A stretch of DNA of 64,000 bases from Syntrophales bacterium (GCA_023229765.1 JALNYO010000017.1:15353-79352), one strand, 5' to 3'. Shown: positions 15,557-24,108, counted from the first letter of the stretch. Notes: generated by a model not told the origin, from the sequence alone. A program made the numbers and translations.

Positions 15557-16330
15557 ATGCGAATAACGGCAAACGAGCGGGGTGCATTTTCCAGAGGGCG
15601 GCAGATACCATGCGGGGCGTGGGTGCCGATGCTGGCAAAAAAATCGTACCGGCGACAGCAACACTGCGACCGCTGGAGTTGCAACGATTGCAGAGCAAGG
15701 AAGATCAAAAACCTTCAAGCGGAGATTCAGGGTGCTGGGCTGGCAGTTACAACTTATGTATCCGAAAGACCACCTATCACGACAGACCCAGAGGCAAAGG
15801 CTTTGAGTAAGTTATTGAGACAAGTTTGTGGAGCATGGTGGACGGTGCGAAGTGATTCGAGAATAGTTATTATTGCGAAATCTGCGCACCTTGATGCTGT
15901 TCGTTTGCGTACTAAATATATCATGGAAGCTCTGATTGTAGACGTCTTGAACGAACCATGGAGTCAATCCTTTGCCAAGCGGATTACCAGACCGCACGGG
16001 CAGAAAGAACAGAAGGTAAAAAACACTGACAGTGCCTATGCTCAGTGGATTGGCGAGGAAGGCGGGGAAGTAGCCATGCAAGAGTTTACGGCGCTTAAAA
16101 GCGATCCTCAGCGTGCTAAATGGCTATTGCATCACATGGATGAGGTTGTGCTCTACAATCAGGGGAAAGAAATCATGGAAGAATATCAAGCGGGGGCTGA
16201 AGTCTCACTCAGGGGGGCAAGCCCCCCCGAACCCCCCCGGCAATTACAATTGAATGAGAAAGAGACTGTAAGGGCGGCGGACGCCGTAGGCGGCATGACG
16301 CGCCGCACTGCAAGGAACGTATGTAATTGA
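15557..16330 (+). CDS. cysteine-cluster protein of unknown function, possible replication initiator
   Basis: Not recognised with confidence. This 257-aa protein has an N-terminal metal-binding-like cluster (HCDRWSCNDCRARK), resembling the C-x-x-C knuckles at the front of some phage/plasmid replication proteins. A globular middle and a charged, Pro-rich tail follow. A second frame starting at 15550 overlaps the first 85 codons, but the cysteine pattern and the longer reading favour this frame. No Walker A, primase or helicase motif is visible. Its position after alpA and before the packaging genes is where satellites keep replication genes. The last 40 codons look low in constraint. Confidence 0.55.
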   Translation: MRITANERGAFSRGRQIPCGAWVPMLAKKSYRRQQHCDRWSCNDCRARKIKNLQAEIQGAGLAVTTYVSERPPITTDPEAKALSKLLRQVCGAWWTVRSDSRIVIIAKSAHLDAVRLRTKYIMEALIVDVLNEPWSQSFAKRITRPHGQKEQKVKNTDSAYAQWIGEEGGEVAMQEFTALKSDPQRAKWLLHHMDEVVLYNQGKEIMEEYQAGAEVSLRGASPPEPPRQLQLNEKETVRAADAVGGMTRRTARNVCN

Positions 16331-16342
16331 AAGAGGAAATGT

Positions 16343-16459
16343 ATGATGCCTACAAAAACTATAACAAAGCGGCTCGCCGAGTGGGAAAGAAAATTTGAGG
16401 AAGCCGCAAAGCGTAAGAAGCAAAAGGCAAAGGTGAAACATGAGCAAAAGAGCAAGTAA
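16343..16459 (+). CDS. lysine-rich 38-aa protein
   Basis: A very basic peptide (ERKFEEAAKRKKQKAKVKHE) beginning at the first of two adjacent ATGs, preceded by AGAGGAAAT. It overlaps the HNH gene start by 20 bp. No family is recognised; it might bind DNA, or may only be a leader for the next gene. Confidence 0.4.
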   Translation: MMPTKTITKRLAEWERKFEEAAKRKKQKAKVKHEQKSK

Positions 16460-16838
16460 GTATTGTGCATCATACCCCTGCAATCAGATAGCCACGAACG
16501 GCGCTTACTGTACCCAGCATCAACCTATCAGGGCAGAGAAGCAGGCAGAGCCATTCTATTTAAGCACCTCGTGGCGAAGGTTTAGGGATTACTATATAGG
16601 CTTACACCCCTTATGCGAGATGTGCTTAGCTGAGGGGCGCGAGGTGCCGGGGCAGATTGTCGATCACGTCCGGGAGATCAAGGACGGCGGGGCACTGACA
16701 AGCGAGGACAATGCAATGACCCTTTGCCACTGGCACCATAACAATAAGACGGCAGAGGCGAAAGCTGTCAGAAATCATCAATTAGGCTACGGGAATAACC
16801 CGCCCGGTAACTCAGAGCGAGTTTTTCAGGTGTTTTAG
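16440..16838 (+). CDS. HNH endonuclease, phage packaging type
   Basis: A 132-aa HNH nuclease. The zinc-binding cysteines CASYPC, CEMC and C-x-W-H-H frame the nuclease core: VDHVREIKDGG with the catalytic His, then the Asn in SEDNAMTLC and the final His in HWHHNNKT. In HK97-type phages an HNH protein beside the terminase is needed for efficient DNA cleavage during packaging. It is immediately followed by the terminase small subunit, as in those phages and in capsid-forming satellites. Confidence 0.92.
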   Translation: MSKRASKYCASYPCNQIATNGAYCTQHQPIRAEKQAEPFYLSTSWRRFRDYYIGLHPLCEMCLAEGREVPGQIVDHVREIKDGGALTSEDNAMTLCHWHHNNKTAEAKAVRNHQLGYGNNPPGNSERVFQVF

Positions 16839-16856
16839 CCATAGGAGGTAAATGGA

Positions 16857-17324
16857 ATGTCAAAACTTAAACCGACAGCACTTTTAGAACTTGAAAAGGG
16901 CAAACTGTACAGCGATCAGCGCGACCGTGCTGAACTGGAACCAAAGCCAGAACGGGAATTGACGCCACGATGCCCACGTCGCTTTTCAAAAGAAGAGCGG
17001 CGGGCATGGAAAGAGATTGCGGCAGTCTTGAAAAACTATGGCCTGTTCACGATTGCTAATGCAATCCAGTTGGAATTGCTGACAACGACCTGGGTGCAAT
17101 ATCTGGATTGTTGCAAGCAGATGGTGTTGGCCCCGGCGATCATTATCAAGGGGCCGGACGGCGGGAGCATGTATAACCCGCACTTTAACGCACAACATCG
17201 GTTAGGCGTACTGGTTGACCGGTACAGCCAAAACTTAGGGCTATCATCAATCGCACTGGCGAAGATAGGAACATTGATGCTGAAGAGTAAAAAGAAATCA
17301 GAGATGGAATCTCTACTGGATTAA
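16857..17324 (+). CDS. terS: terminase small subunit (P27 family)
   Basis: A 155-aa P27-type small terminase that recognises the packaging site and regulates the large subunit. Typical features are the start CPRRFSKEERRAWKEIAAVL, the central helices with NAIQLELLTTTWVQYLDC, and the IIIKGPDGGSMYNPHF segment. It ends 2 bp before the large-subunit gene. TerS determines whose DNA is packaged, so in a satellite this gene would make it package its own genome. Confidence 0.88.
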   Translation: MSKLKPTALLELEKGKLYSDQRDRAELEPKPERELTPRCPRRFSKEERRAWKEIAAVLKNYGLFTIANAIQLELLTTTWVQYLDCCKQMVLAPAIIIKGPDGGSMYNPHFNAQHRLGVLVDRYSQNLGLSSIALAKIGTLMLKSKKKSEMESLLD

Positions 17325-17326
17325 CC

Positions 17327-18904
17327 ATGATTAAGAAAGACGGATTAGAAAAGGCGTTACGAGTCAAGACCTTCATTGAGAACTTGACCTTCTCAAAAGG
17401 GCAGTGGGCCGGACAGCCGTTCAACCTGCTACCGTGGCAATGGGAAGATGTTGTCCTGCCGGCATTCGGCACATTAAAGAAAGATGGCTTCAGGCAATAT
17501 CGTTTTGTCTATATCGAAATCCCCAAAAAGAACGGGAAAAGTGAACTTGGAGCTGCGCTGGCCCTATACCTTTTGTGTGCTGATGGTGAAGGAAAGCCGG
17601 AAGTTTATAGCGCGGCAGGCGACCGGGAGCAAGCTGGCCTTGTTTATGAGGCGGCGGCGCAGATGGTGAAAAACAGTCCGGTTCTATCAAAATGCCTGAA
17701 GGTTTTAGACAGCCGGAAACGAATTATCAATCCGAGAAACTCCGGATTTTATCAAGTCCTATCGTCGGAATCTGAGCTTCAGCATGGATTGAGCCCCAGC
17801 GCGATAATCTTTGATGAATTACACGCCCAGCCGACCGACCGCCTCTGGAACGTACTGACAGCCGGGACGGATTACGCAAGGTCACAACAATTAGTTTTTG
17901 TCCTGACTACAGCCGGGATTTACGATAAAAATTCTATTTGGTGGAAAATCCGAACCAGAGCGCAACAAATTGAAAAAGGAATTATCAAGCAGCCTGACTT
18001 CCTGCCGGTTCTCTATATCGCCGACCCGGAAACCGATAATCCCGATGATGAAGAATTGTGGCGGCGGGTAAATCCGTCAATCGGTCATATTTTTGATATT
18101 GATAAAATCCGGGCGGACTATGCGACAGCCAAGAATGATCCGGTTGACTACCAGAACTTCTTGCGCTTCAGGTTGAACATACCAATCAAGAGCCTTTCCC
18201 GATGGATGCCGATGGACAAATGGGATGCCTGCGCCGACCCTGTAAACCTTGACAGCCTCAAGGGGAGAAAGGCTTACGGTGGGCTTGACTTGGCCTCTAA
18301 GAATGACCTTGCAGCCTTTGTGATGGTTTTCCCACCTGAAGCGGACGGCGGCACCTGGGATATCCTCTGCAAATTCTACTGCCCTGAAGAGGGAATCTTG
18401 AAACGGTCCAGAATTGACCGCGTAAACTACGATATTTGGTCAAGGCAGGGTTTTTTGACCTCTACCCCTGGCGATTGCATTGACTACAATTTTATTGAAA
18501 ACGACATCTTTCAGGCGGCGAAGGATTATGACCTCCGGGAAATCGGCTTTGATAGCTGGAATGCAACATCGACCGCTAACAGAGTAATGGAAAAGCTCAA
18601 TCCGACGAACGCCGACAATGGCTTCAGGATGATGGAGGTTCGCCAAGGTGCAAAGTCCTTTAACGAACCCGCTAAAGACTTGCTTGTCAAGGTGATGAAT
18701 AAGCAGATTCGGCATGGCGGAAACCCCGTTTTGAGATGGTGCGCTGATAATCTCGTTATGAGGTCAGACCCGAACGGAAACGTCGCACCTGATAAGCAAA
18801 AGGCAAGGGATAAAATTGACGGCATGGTTGCGCTGATAATGGCTATGTCCGGGGCCTTGCGGCACCAAGCAAAGGAGGTTGAACCGACGATCACTTGGAT
18901 TTGA
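17327..18904 (+). CDS. terL: terminase large subunit
   Basis: A 525-aa packaging motor and nuclease. The N-terminal ATPase has Walker A PKKNGKS (residues 66-72) and Walker B AIIFDELHA, followed by a coupling Thr region (VLTTAGIY). The C-terminal RNase H-like nuclease has its first acidic residue in GGLDLASKNDLAAF and later ones in EIGFDSWNAT and KIDGMVAL. Full length for the family. A strong terminator-like hairpin follows at 18976-19017. Confidence 0.93.
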   Translation: MIKKDGLEKALRVKTFIENLTFSKGQWAGQPFNLLPWQWEDVVLPAFGTLKKDGFRQYRFVYIEIPKKNGKSELGAALALYLLCADGEGKPEVYSAAGDREQAGLVYEAAAQMVKNSPVLSKCLKVLDSRKRIINPRNSGFYQVLSSESELQHGLSPSAIIFDELHAQPTDRLWNVLTAGTDYARSQQLVFVLTTAGIYDKNSIWWKIRTRAQQIEKGIIKQPDFLPVLYIADPETDNPDDEELWRRVNPSIGHIFDIDKIRADYATAKNDPVDYQNFLRFRLNIPIKSLSRWMPMDKWDACADPVNLDSLKGRKAYGGLDLASKNDLAAFVMVFPPEADGGTWDILCKFYCPEEGILKRSRIDRVNYDIWSRQGFLTSTPGDCIDYNFIENDIFQAAKDYDLREIGFDSWNATSTANRVMEKLNPTNADNGFRMMEVRQGAKSFNEPAKDLLVKVMNKQIRHGGNPVLRWCADNLVMRSDPNGNVAPDKQKARDKIDGMVALIMAMSGALRHQAKEVEPTITWI

Positions 18905-18975
18905 TGCCTTAGCATCACAACAATCAGGGTTTTCCTGAAGGGTGGCCACCTGGAAGGGAACGAATAGAATAACAG

Positions 18976-19017
18976 ACCGGCATTAGGGTGCCCTAACACC
19001 TTAGTGCCGGTTTTTTA
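18976..19017 (+). terminator. rho-independent terminator after terL
   Basis: The ACCGGCATTAGG arm pairs with CCTTAGTGCCGGT, with small mismatches, and is followed by TTTTTTATT. It separates the packaging genes from the head genes. Confidence 0.65.
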
Positions 19018-19051
19018 TTGCCCTGAAATTAAACAAAAACAGGAGGTTAAA

Positions 19052-20755
19052 ATGGAGAGAAGGAGTTTTAAGATTGAGGTTGGCAGTTTAAGAGCGGAAA
19101 CACGGACAGTCGAGGCGAGTTTGTCAAGTGAATTTCCGGTGTTACGTCGTGAAGGTGAAGAAGTACTTTCACATAAACCGGGGGCGATTGACCTGAGCCG
19201 GGCACCTTTACCCCTTCTAAGGGCGCACGACAATTCCAGTCTGCCCGTGGGGGTTGTCGAGAATCTGAGCGTCGTCGGTGGCAAGTTGCGCGGCACCATC
19301 CGGCTTTCAGCGAACGAGGATGGGCTGTGGAAAGACATCCAAGACGGAATCTTGAGGAACCTAAGCATTGGCTATCAGATTCTTGAACGGGTGAAAACCA
19401 AGGCCGGATTTATTGCAACTAAGTGGCTTCCCTATGAATGCAGCTTAGTGGCGGCACCCGCAGACAACACGGTCGGGATTAACCGATCAATTAACAATAA
19501 TAAGGAGCGTAAGATCATGGACAAAAATGACGTATTGAAAAGTAAAACGGCGGCAATTAGTGAATTGGCAGAGCTGGCCAAAAGCGGCGAAAATGCCGAG
19601 AGGATGGAAGAAGTCAAGGGTGAAATCCGCTCTTTTGACAGCCGTCTTGAAGCCTTTGAAATGGCCGATGCCGGGCGGAAGGATGTCAAGGGATTTGTCC
19701 CGGACGTTAAGAAGGTTGACAGGTCTATCATTGAAATGGGCGGTGGGCCTGTGGCTAACAGGTCGTTTGCTGGCATGTTCAACGGTGGCAAGCCTCTGGA
19801 CGTTGATGAGGAAGCAATCCGGGCTTTCCGGGCGCAGATGGTTGAAGGGGTTTTTTCGTCCGGCGGCGCGAGTGTTCCAGAGCCCTTAGCAGCGGCATGG
19901 TTGGATAGTTCCCTGGAATCTGAAGTAATCCGACCTCGTGCGACCGTGTACTCTATGGAGAGCGCGACCCGTAAGGCAATCGGCTGGGATTGCAAAAATC
20001 AGACAGGTGGCTCTTTGTTTGGCGGTTTTTCCATGCAGATGCTGTCTGAGACAGGAACCGGCACCCCGCAAGTCGGCAAGTTGCGCGTGATCGAACTGGC
20101 GGCAAAGAAAGGCGGGATTTTTTGCGAAATTTCTAACGAATTGTCTGAGGATGGCATGGGGATTGACGCCCAGATCGACAATGCAATTCGCCTTTCTATC
20201 GGCTACGGCTTGGACAACCTGTTCATCAATGGCGTGGGCGCTTCAGAACCCCTTGGCCTGCGTAATTCCCCGGCGAAGATCGTCGTGGCAGAGGAAACCG
20301 CGCAGGCTAACGACACCATCGTTTATCAGAACCTCGTGAATATGTACGCGAGGATGTACCCGGCAGGGCGGCAGAGAGCCGTCTGGATTGCCAACTCCGG
20401 TACCCTGACGCAGCTTATGGGCCTGACCATCGGGACCGCTTCGGCTTATGTTCCGGTAATGACGGAATCGAACGGCCAATTTTATATCTTTGGTCGTCCC
20501 GTCCTGTTCAATTCTCATTCCCCGGTTCTGGGAGATGAGGATGACATCATGTTTGTTGATCTGTCTCAATACACAATTGGCGTTCGTCGTGATCTGCGTA
20601 TCGAGAAGAGCACAATCCCCGGATGGACTCAGGACTTGCTTTCCTATCGTGCCCTGATTCGTTTCGACGGCCTCTGCACCTGGAACACCTACCTGACCCC
20701 GAAAAACGGCAGCACCATGTCCTGCATCGTCGGCCTTGGCGAGCGTGACACCTAA
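19052..20755 (+). CDS. prohead protease fused to HK97-type major capsid protein
   Basis: A 567-aa fusion. Residues 1-145 are an S78-type prohead protease (RSFKIEVGSLRAETRTVEAS; His59 in LLRAHDN; Ser105 in NLSIGYQI). Residues 156-567 are an HK97-fold capsid: a helical delta region (about 160-215), then the coat (SVPEPLAAAW, VYSMESATRKAIGWD, LFINGVGASEPLGL). AGGAGG at 19041-19046 sets the start at 19052. Inside, AAGGAG at 19502-19507 sits 9 bp before an in-frame ATG at 19517 (MDKND), exactly at the domain junction. The capsid could therefore also be made alone. Protease-capsid fusions are known in HK97-like phages but are uncommon. Confidence 0.9.
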   Translation: MERRSFKIEVGSLRAETRTVEASLSSEFPVLRREGEEVLSHKPGAIDLSRAPLPLLRAHDNSSLPVGVVENLSVVGGKLRGTIRLSANEDGLWKDIQDGILRNLSIGYQILERVKTKAGFIATKWLPYECSLVAAPADNTVGINRSINNNKERKIMDKNDVLKSKTAAISELAELAKSGENAERMEEVKGEIRSFDSRLEAFEMADAGRKDVKGFVPDVKKVDRSIIEMGGGPVANRSFAGMFNGGKPLDVDEEAIRAFRAQMVEGVFSSGGASVPEPLAAAWLDSSLESEVIRPRATVYSMESATRKAIGWDCKNQTGGSLFGGFSMQMLSETGTGTPQVGKLRVIELAAKKGGIFCEISNELSEDGMGIDAQIDNAIRLSIGYGLDNLFINGVGASEPLGLRNSPAKIVVAEETAQANDTIVYQNLVNMYARMYPAGRQRAVWIANSGTLTQLMGLTIGTASAYVPVMTESNGQFYIFGRPVLFNSHSPVLGDEDDIMFVDLSQYTIGVRRDLRIEKSTIPGWTQDLLSYRALIRFDGLCTWNTYLTPKNGSTMSCIVGLGERDT

Positions 20756-20810
20756 CCAATTAACCCCTAACAGCCGGGAGCAATCCCGGCACCTATAAAG
20801 GAGAATTACA

Positions 20811-21293
20811 ATGAGATTATCTGAGACGATGAAAAAGGTGCCTTTGCTGGCTTCTGCGGACATTACCGCTGGCGTGGATTCTGATTCAATCAACATGAGC
20901 GATTATATCAATGCGTCGTTTGACGTCGTTTTTGGGCCTGGCTACACGGAAGTTGGCGGCACGGGCGGCGCGGTGGTGAAGCTCTATTCAGGCGTAACAG
21001 TCGGGGCCAAGACCACGGCCTTAACCTTTAATTATCGCTATACCGGCGGCGCTATCGGGGCGGCAAGCGCTGACATTTTATCGGATTTTGCAACGTCGGC
21101 AGCTTTGACCTGTGCGGCGGCTACCTATACTTCCCGGATGCTCACTATCGAGATTGACGCGGCTGAAATGGCAAGTGGTCATTCATGGCTGACCCTGGAA
21201 ATCGGGAATCAGGCGGGAGCGGGGGAAATGGTGATCGTAGCGCACCTGACGCCGAAATATCAGAGTGCAGCGGAAGTCACCTGCTTGACGTAA
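20811..21293 (+). CDS. putative head-associated protein (160 aa), unknown family
   Basis: I do not recognise the family. It is Gly/Ala/Thr-rich and beta-strand-like (VVKLYSGVTVGAKTTALTFN), with no signal peptide or membrane segment. It lies between the capsid and portal genes and has a clear AAAGGAG site. Small proteins here are usually capsid decoration proteins or head-completion factors. That assignment is from position only. Confidence 0.65.
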   Translation: MRLSETMKKVPLLASADITAGVDSDSINMSDYINASFDVVFGPGYTEVGGTGGAVVKLYSGVTVGAKTTALTFNYRYTGGAIGAASADILSDFATSAALTCAAATYTSRMLTIEIDAAEMASGHSWLTLEIGNQAGAGEMVIVAHLTPKYQSAAEVTCLT

Positions 21294-21344
21294 TTAAACC
21301 ATGGGCGGGGTGAAATATCCCCGCCTACTTATGAGGATAATAAA

Positions 21345-22475
21345 ATGAAATTCTTTGATTCACTATTCAAAAAGAGAAGTTGGGCGAATCTTGACGCCTT
21401 CGAGGGCCGGGAAACGTCTTACGGCATACATATCAATGAGACCGTGGCGCTGGGCATTCCTGCCGTTTATGCTTGTATCAGGGTGCTTACTGAGGCCATT
21501 GCATCCCTGCCCCTTATCACTTATGAGCGCTTTGCTAACGGTGATAAAGACCGGGCTAAGGGCTTTTCCCTATACCACTTACTACACGACGAGCCGAACC
21601 CCTTGATGACTTCTTTCGAGCTTAGGGAGCTGCTTGTGGGGCACTTATGCCTTAGAGGTAATGCTTATTGCTACATAGAGCGCGACGGTGGGGAAGTGGT
21701 GGCCTTGTGGCCTTTGCACCCGGATAAAGTGACAGTGGAAGTCTCAGGCCGGGAGCTTGTCTATAAACATCAAAATGATGGCGTGGAAAAAGTCTATCCC
21801 ATGGCGGACATTCTTCATATCCGGGGGCTATCCGCTGACGGCATTATCGGCTTTTCACCTCTGACATTGCTTAGGGATACTTTCGGCTATAGCAAGGCCG
21901 TTCAAGAATATTCATCAAGTTACTTTCGCAACGATGCGAGCCCCGGTGGGATTCTAACGACAGCGCAGACATTGGGCGTAGAGAATCAGGCAAATTTAAG
22001 AAACGCATGGTCAACAGGGCATGAAGGCAAGGGCAAGCATCACCGGGTTGCGATTTTGGGCAATGACCTGAAATGGCAATCAATAGGCGTATCCCCGCAG
22101 GATTCACAGTTGATCGAATCTCAGAAATTTTCAGTGGTAGAGATTGCAAGGATTTTCCGTATCCCATTGAATTTAATCATGGATTATGAAAGATCGACCT
22201 ACGCGAATGTTCAGGAACAGAACCGCAGCTTTCTAACCCATACCCTTCAGCCGTGGCTTTCCCGGATAGAAGGAGCAATGACGAAATCCCTTTTAACGGA
22301 ATCCGAGAAGGAAAAATACTTTATCGAGCATCTTACACAAGGCTTTCTCAGGGCCGACACTAAGATTCGCTATGAGTCTTACAAGGTGGCTATTGAGGCC
22401 GGTTTTCTGACGATTGACGAGGTGCGACAGCTTGAAAACATGAATGCACTTCCTAAGCCAGAGGTGGCGCCATGA
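21345..22475 (+). CDS. portal protein (HK97 family)
   Basis: A 376-aa phage portal, the ring through which DNA enters the head. Family signatures are visible: ETVALGIPAVYACIRVLTEA, LPLITYERF, HLLHDEPNPLMTSFELRELL, GNAYCYIERDGG and the ADILHIRGLSADGIIGFSPL block. The C-terminal helices include the FRIPLNLIMDYERSTYANVQ pattern. It follows rather than precedes the capsid gene, which is the reverse of HK97 itself. The stop overlaps the next start (ATGA). Confidence 0.92.
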   Translation: MKFFDSLFKKRSWANLDAFEGRETSYGIHINETVALGIPAVYACIRVLTEAIASLPLITYERFANGDKDRAKGFSLYHLLHDEPNPLMTSFELRELLVGHLCLRGNAYCYIERDGGEVVALWPLHPDKVTVEVSGRELVYKHQNDGVEKVYPMADILHIRGLSADGIIGFSPLTLLRDTFGYSKAVQEYSSSYFRNDASPGGILTTAQTLGVENQANLRNAWSTGHEGKGKHHRVAILGNDLKWQSIGVSPQDSQLIESQKFSVVEIARIFRIPLNLIMDYERSTYANVQEQNRSFLTHTLQPWLSRIEGAMTKSLLTESEKEKYFIEHLTQGFLRADTKIRYESYKVAIEAGFLTIDEVRQLENMNALPKPEVAP

Positions 22476-22633
22476 TTGACCAGAACGATCTTGATTACTG
22501 GGTTGGTGCGCTACAGCATACTACGATGACCAAGCGGGAGTTGGAGCGCTACCTTCGGGACGCGGGACTAACCCGGCAAATGTCAAAGATCATTGCTTCT
22601 AAATGTGGGCGGAAATACGCCGAAAGTGATTAG
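22472..22633 (+). CDS. small satellite protein (53 aa)
   Basis: Coupled to the portal by ATGA overlap. It has a helical N-terminus and a segment reading TKRELERYLRDAGLTRQMSK, a pattern seen in short phage proteins encoded next to portal genes. No function can be assigned; a small head-maturation or adaptor role is possible. Confidence 0.55.
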   Translation: MIDQNDLDYWVGALQHTTMTKRELERYLRDAGLTRQMSKIIASKCGRKYAESD

Positions 22634-22642
22634 GAGGATGAC

Positions 22643-22873
22643 ATGGAAACCAGATCAGACAAAGGCGAGCCCCACGAATTCCACCCTGAAGGTTATTATG
22701 GGCTCTGGCTATCCGTGACGGTTGCGGCTGTTCACGCTATCCGTCGCAATCGCAAAGGGAAGGAGTTAGCGATGGCTTTTATCCAAGACCCTAATAACGC
22801 TTTTTTTGAGATGGTGGCCGAAAAATTAAACCTGAACCCCGAAAGGCTTAGAAACAAAATCTTAATGAGGTGA
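22643..22873 (+). CDS. small satellite protein (76 aa), unknown
   Basis: Preceded by AGGAGG, starting METRSDKGEPHEFHPEGYYG. The central stretch LSVTVAAVHAIRRNRKGKEL is amphipathic and the C-terminus is helical and basic. No domain is recognised. It is followed after 4 bp by the sigma-like regulator. Confidence 0.5.
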   Translation: METRSDKGEPHEFHPEGYYGLWLSVTVAAVHAIRRNRKGKELAMAFIQDPNNAFFEMVAEKLNLNPERLRNKILMR

Positions 22874-22877
22874 CGAA

Positions 22878-23726
22878 ATGGATTGTAATTCCTGTCAAGA
22901 TCGTTCAGAATGTAAAACTCTATGCAAGGATATCAGTAAAAAGGTTGGGGCCGGGATTCGGATGATGCATAGAAAGTTTGACGACCATATTGTTTTATTC
23001 CCGCTTTACAACCAAGTACGTTTTTCGGAAATTGCAGATCATAGAGTTGATGAATTTTCTGATGCCGACACCGTTCCCTGGTCAAGTGGCGATTGTCGGT
23101 TGCGAAAAACTTCAGTTTTTATTGAGCACTTTTTTAATAAAACCCCAATTTCTGAACTGGCTGAGCGCTTTAAAGTTGATGATGAAGCTATAAAATCTGC
23201 ATACAAAAACGCAAGAAATCAGATAAGCAAACTTATTGAGGCGCTGGACGCAAGGAAAACGGGTGCCCAAATATCACGGATAGAGAGGTTCACGAAAGAC
23301 CAAAAATACTTCATGCTGGTTCACGTCTTCGGCTTTTCAATGAAGGAAGTCGCGGAAATGTTTAGTTGTGATCACGGCATAGTCGAGTTGGTGGTGGGCC
23401 GGATGGCAAGAAAATACGGTAAACTCTTTGCTGAACAGGCCAAAAAAGACGACACGACAATTACAGACCCGCCAATGAGCGACAAGCTTACTAATGCTGA
23501 GATAGTTAGAAGTGTTGATGCCTATTTCCAACAGGGACTTTCGAAAAATCAAGCATTCATTCGGATTGCCGAAAGGTTGTCTGCATTGCAAGGGCGGCAC
23601 ACAGCGGAGCTTTCAATAAAGCAAAGATATTACACGGCGATGGCGGCGCGCAAAAAGAAAGAGCCGGTGAAATCGAGCTATGAGGGAAAAACGTTACAAG
23701 AAATAAAAGAGATGAGGAAATTCTAA
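22878..23726 (+). CDS. unknown regulator-like protein with two sigma-region-4-like helix-turn-helix segments
   Basis: Not recognised as a named family (282 aa). Residues 1-20 hold a cysteine cluster (MDCNSCQDRSECKTLCKD). Two stretches look like sigma-factor region 4: FNKTPISELAERFKVDDEAI followed by NARNQISKL, and MLVHVFGFSMKEVAEMFSCD followed by VVGRMARKYGKL. It is the last gene of the element, the position of late-gene activators in several phages and satellites. It could drive or hijack late transcription. The C-terminus (AARKKKEP...) is basic. Function is inferred only. Confidence 0.6.
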   Translation: MDCNSCQDRSECKTLCKDISKKVGAGIRMMHRKFDDHIVLFPLYNQVRFSEIADHRVDEFSDADTVPWSSGDCRLRKTSVFIEHFFNKTPISELAERFKVDDEAIKSAYKNARNQISKLIEALDARKTGAQISRIERFTKDQKYFMLVHVFGFSMKEVAEMFSCDHGIVELVVGRMARKYGKLFAEQAKKDDTTITDPPMSDKLTNAEIVRSVDAYFQQGLSKNQAFIRIAERLSALQGRHTAELSIKQRYYTAMAARKKKEPVKSSYEGKTLQEIKEMRKF

Positions 23727-23867
23727 AACACCGGGGCGGGTGTGAAAGCCCCCCCAAAATATATTTAATAATAATTATTATTTACGGAGTTTTGTTTAGG
23801 AACGTTATAGGGATATTGCAAAGGGTAACATTTTAAAACTGATTATATTCAAATAGATGCGTGCCTT

Positions 23868-23892
23868 TTCAATCCCAGTACCGCCTACCAAT
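23868..23892 (+). other. attR: direct repeat of the tRNA-Val 3' end
   Basis: A 25-bp exact copy of 12967-12991 bounding the satellite on the right. The 140 bp between the last satellite gene and attR are A/T-rich without a gene. The bases to its right (ATAAAATCAAGGGG) also recur beside the third att-like copy at 47588. Confidence 0.85.
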
Positions 23893-23898
23893 AAAATC

Positions 23899-23928
23899 AA
23901 GGGGTTACGGCATAAGCCGTAACCCCTT
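23899..23928. terminator. hairpin just right of attR
   Basis: AAGGGGTTACGGC and GCCGTAACCCCTT form a perfect 13-bp stem with loop ATAA. It is likely the original terminator of tRNA-Val, displaced by the insertion, although the T-run is better on the minus strand. From here to 24049 no gene is seen. Confidence 0.5.
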
Positions 23929-24049
23929 CATCGTTTGAGGGTGTACCGTTTGGGTGTGCTTTTGAAAATTTTCCTTCAGTCGATGTCCCATTTTATTCGC
24001 TCTTCATTTTTTTTTGGAAGACGCATGCTCCTGCTGTTCAAAAAACCTA

Positions 24050-24078
24050 TTGACTATTTCAATTAAACGTTTTAAATA
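24050..24078 (+). promoter_or_regulatory. promoter with embedded operator for the efflux operon
   Basis: TTGACT, 17-bp spacer, TAAATA. The near-palindrome TTAAACGTTTTAA (24063-24075) covers spacer and -10, and CGTTAA recurs at 24081, a layout suited to repression by the TetR protein encoded next. Confidence 0.6.
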
Positions 24079-24108
24079 TGCGTTAAAGGTCATCTATAGG
24101 AGGCAACG

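Larger units (their letters stand above)
12967..23892 (+). mobile_element. tRNA-Val-integrated, tail-less phage element; candidate capsid-forming phage satellite
   Basis: The element is delimited by 25-bp direct repeats (tRNA 3' end and 23868-23892). In order it carries tyrosine integrase, AlpA, two small genes, a possible replication protein, HNH nuclease, terminase small and large subunits, prohead-protease/capsid fusion, a head-associated protein, portal, two small genes and a sigma-like regulator, all on the plus strand in 10.9 kb. No tail, holin, endolysin, cI-type repressor or conjugation gene is present. That content matches capsid-forming phage-inducible chromosomal islands, which make their own small heads and borrow tails from a helper. 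A prophage that lost its tail module is the alternative. Intact ends and tight gene packing favour the satellite. Confidence 0.75.

Noticed and set aside
15550..15810. 86-codon frame overlapping the start of the Cys-cluster protein
   Set aside because: The other frame is three times longer and has an organised cysteine pattern.
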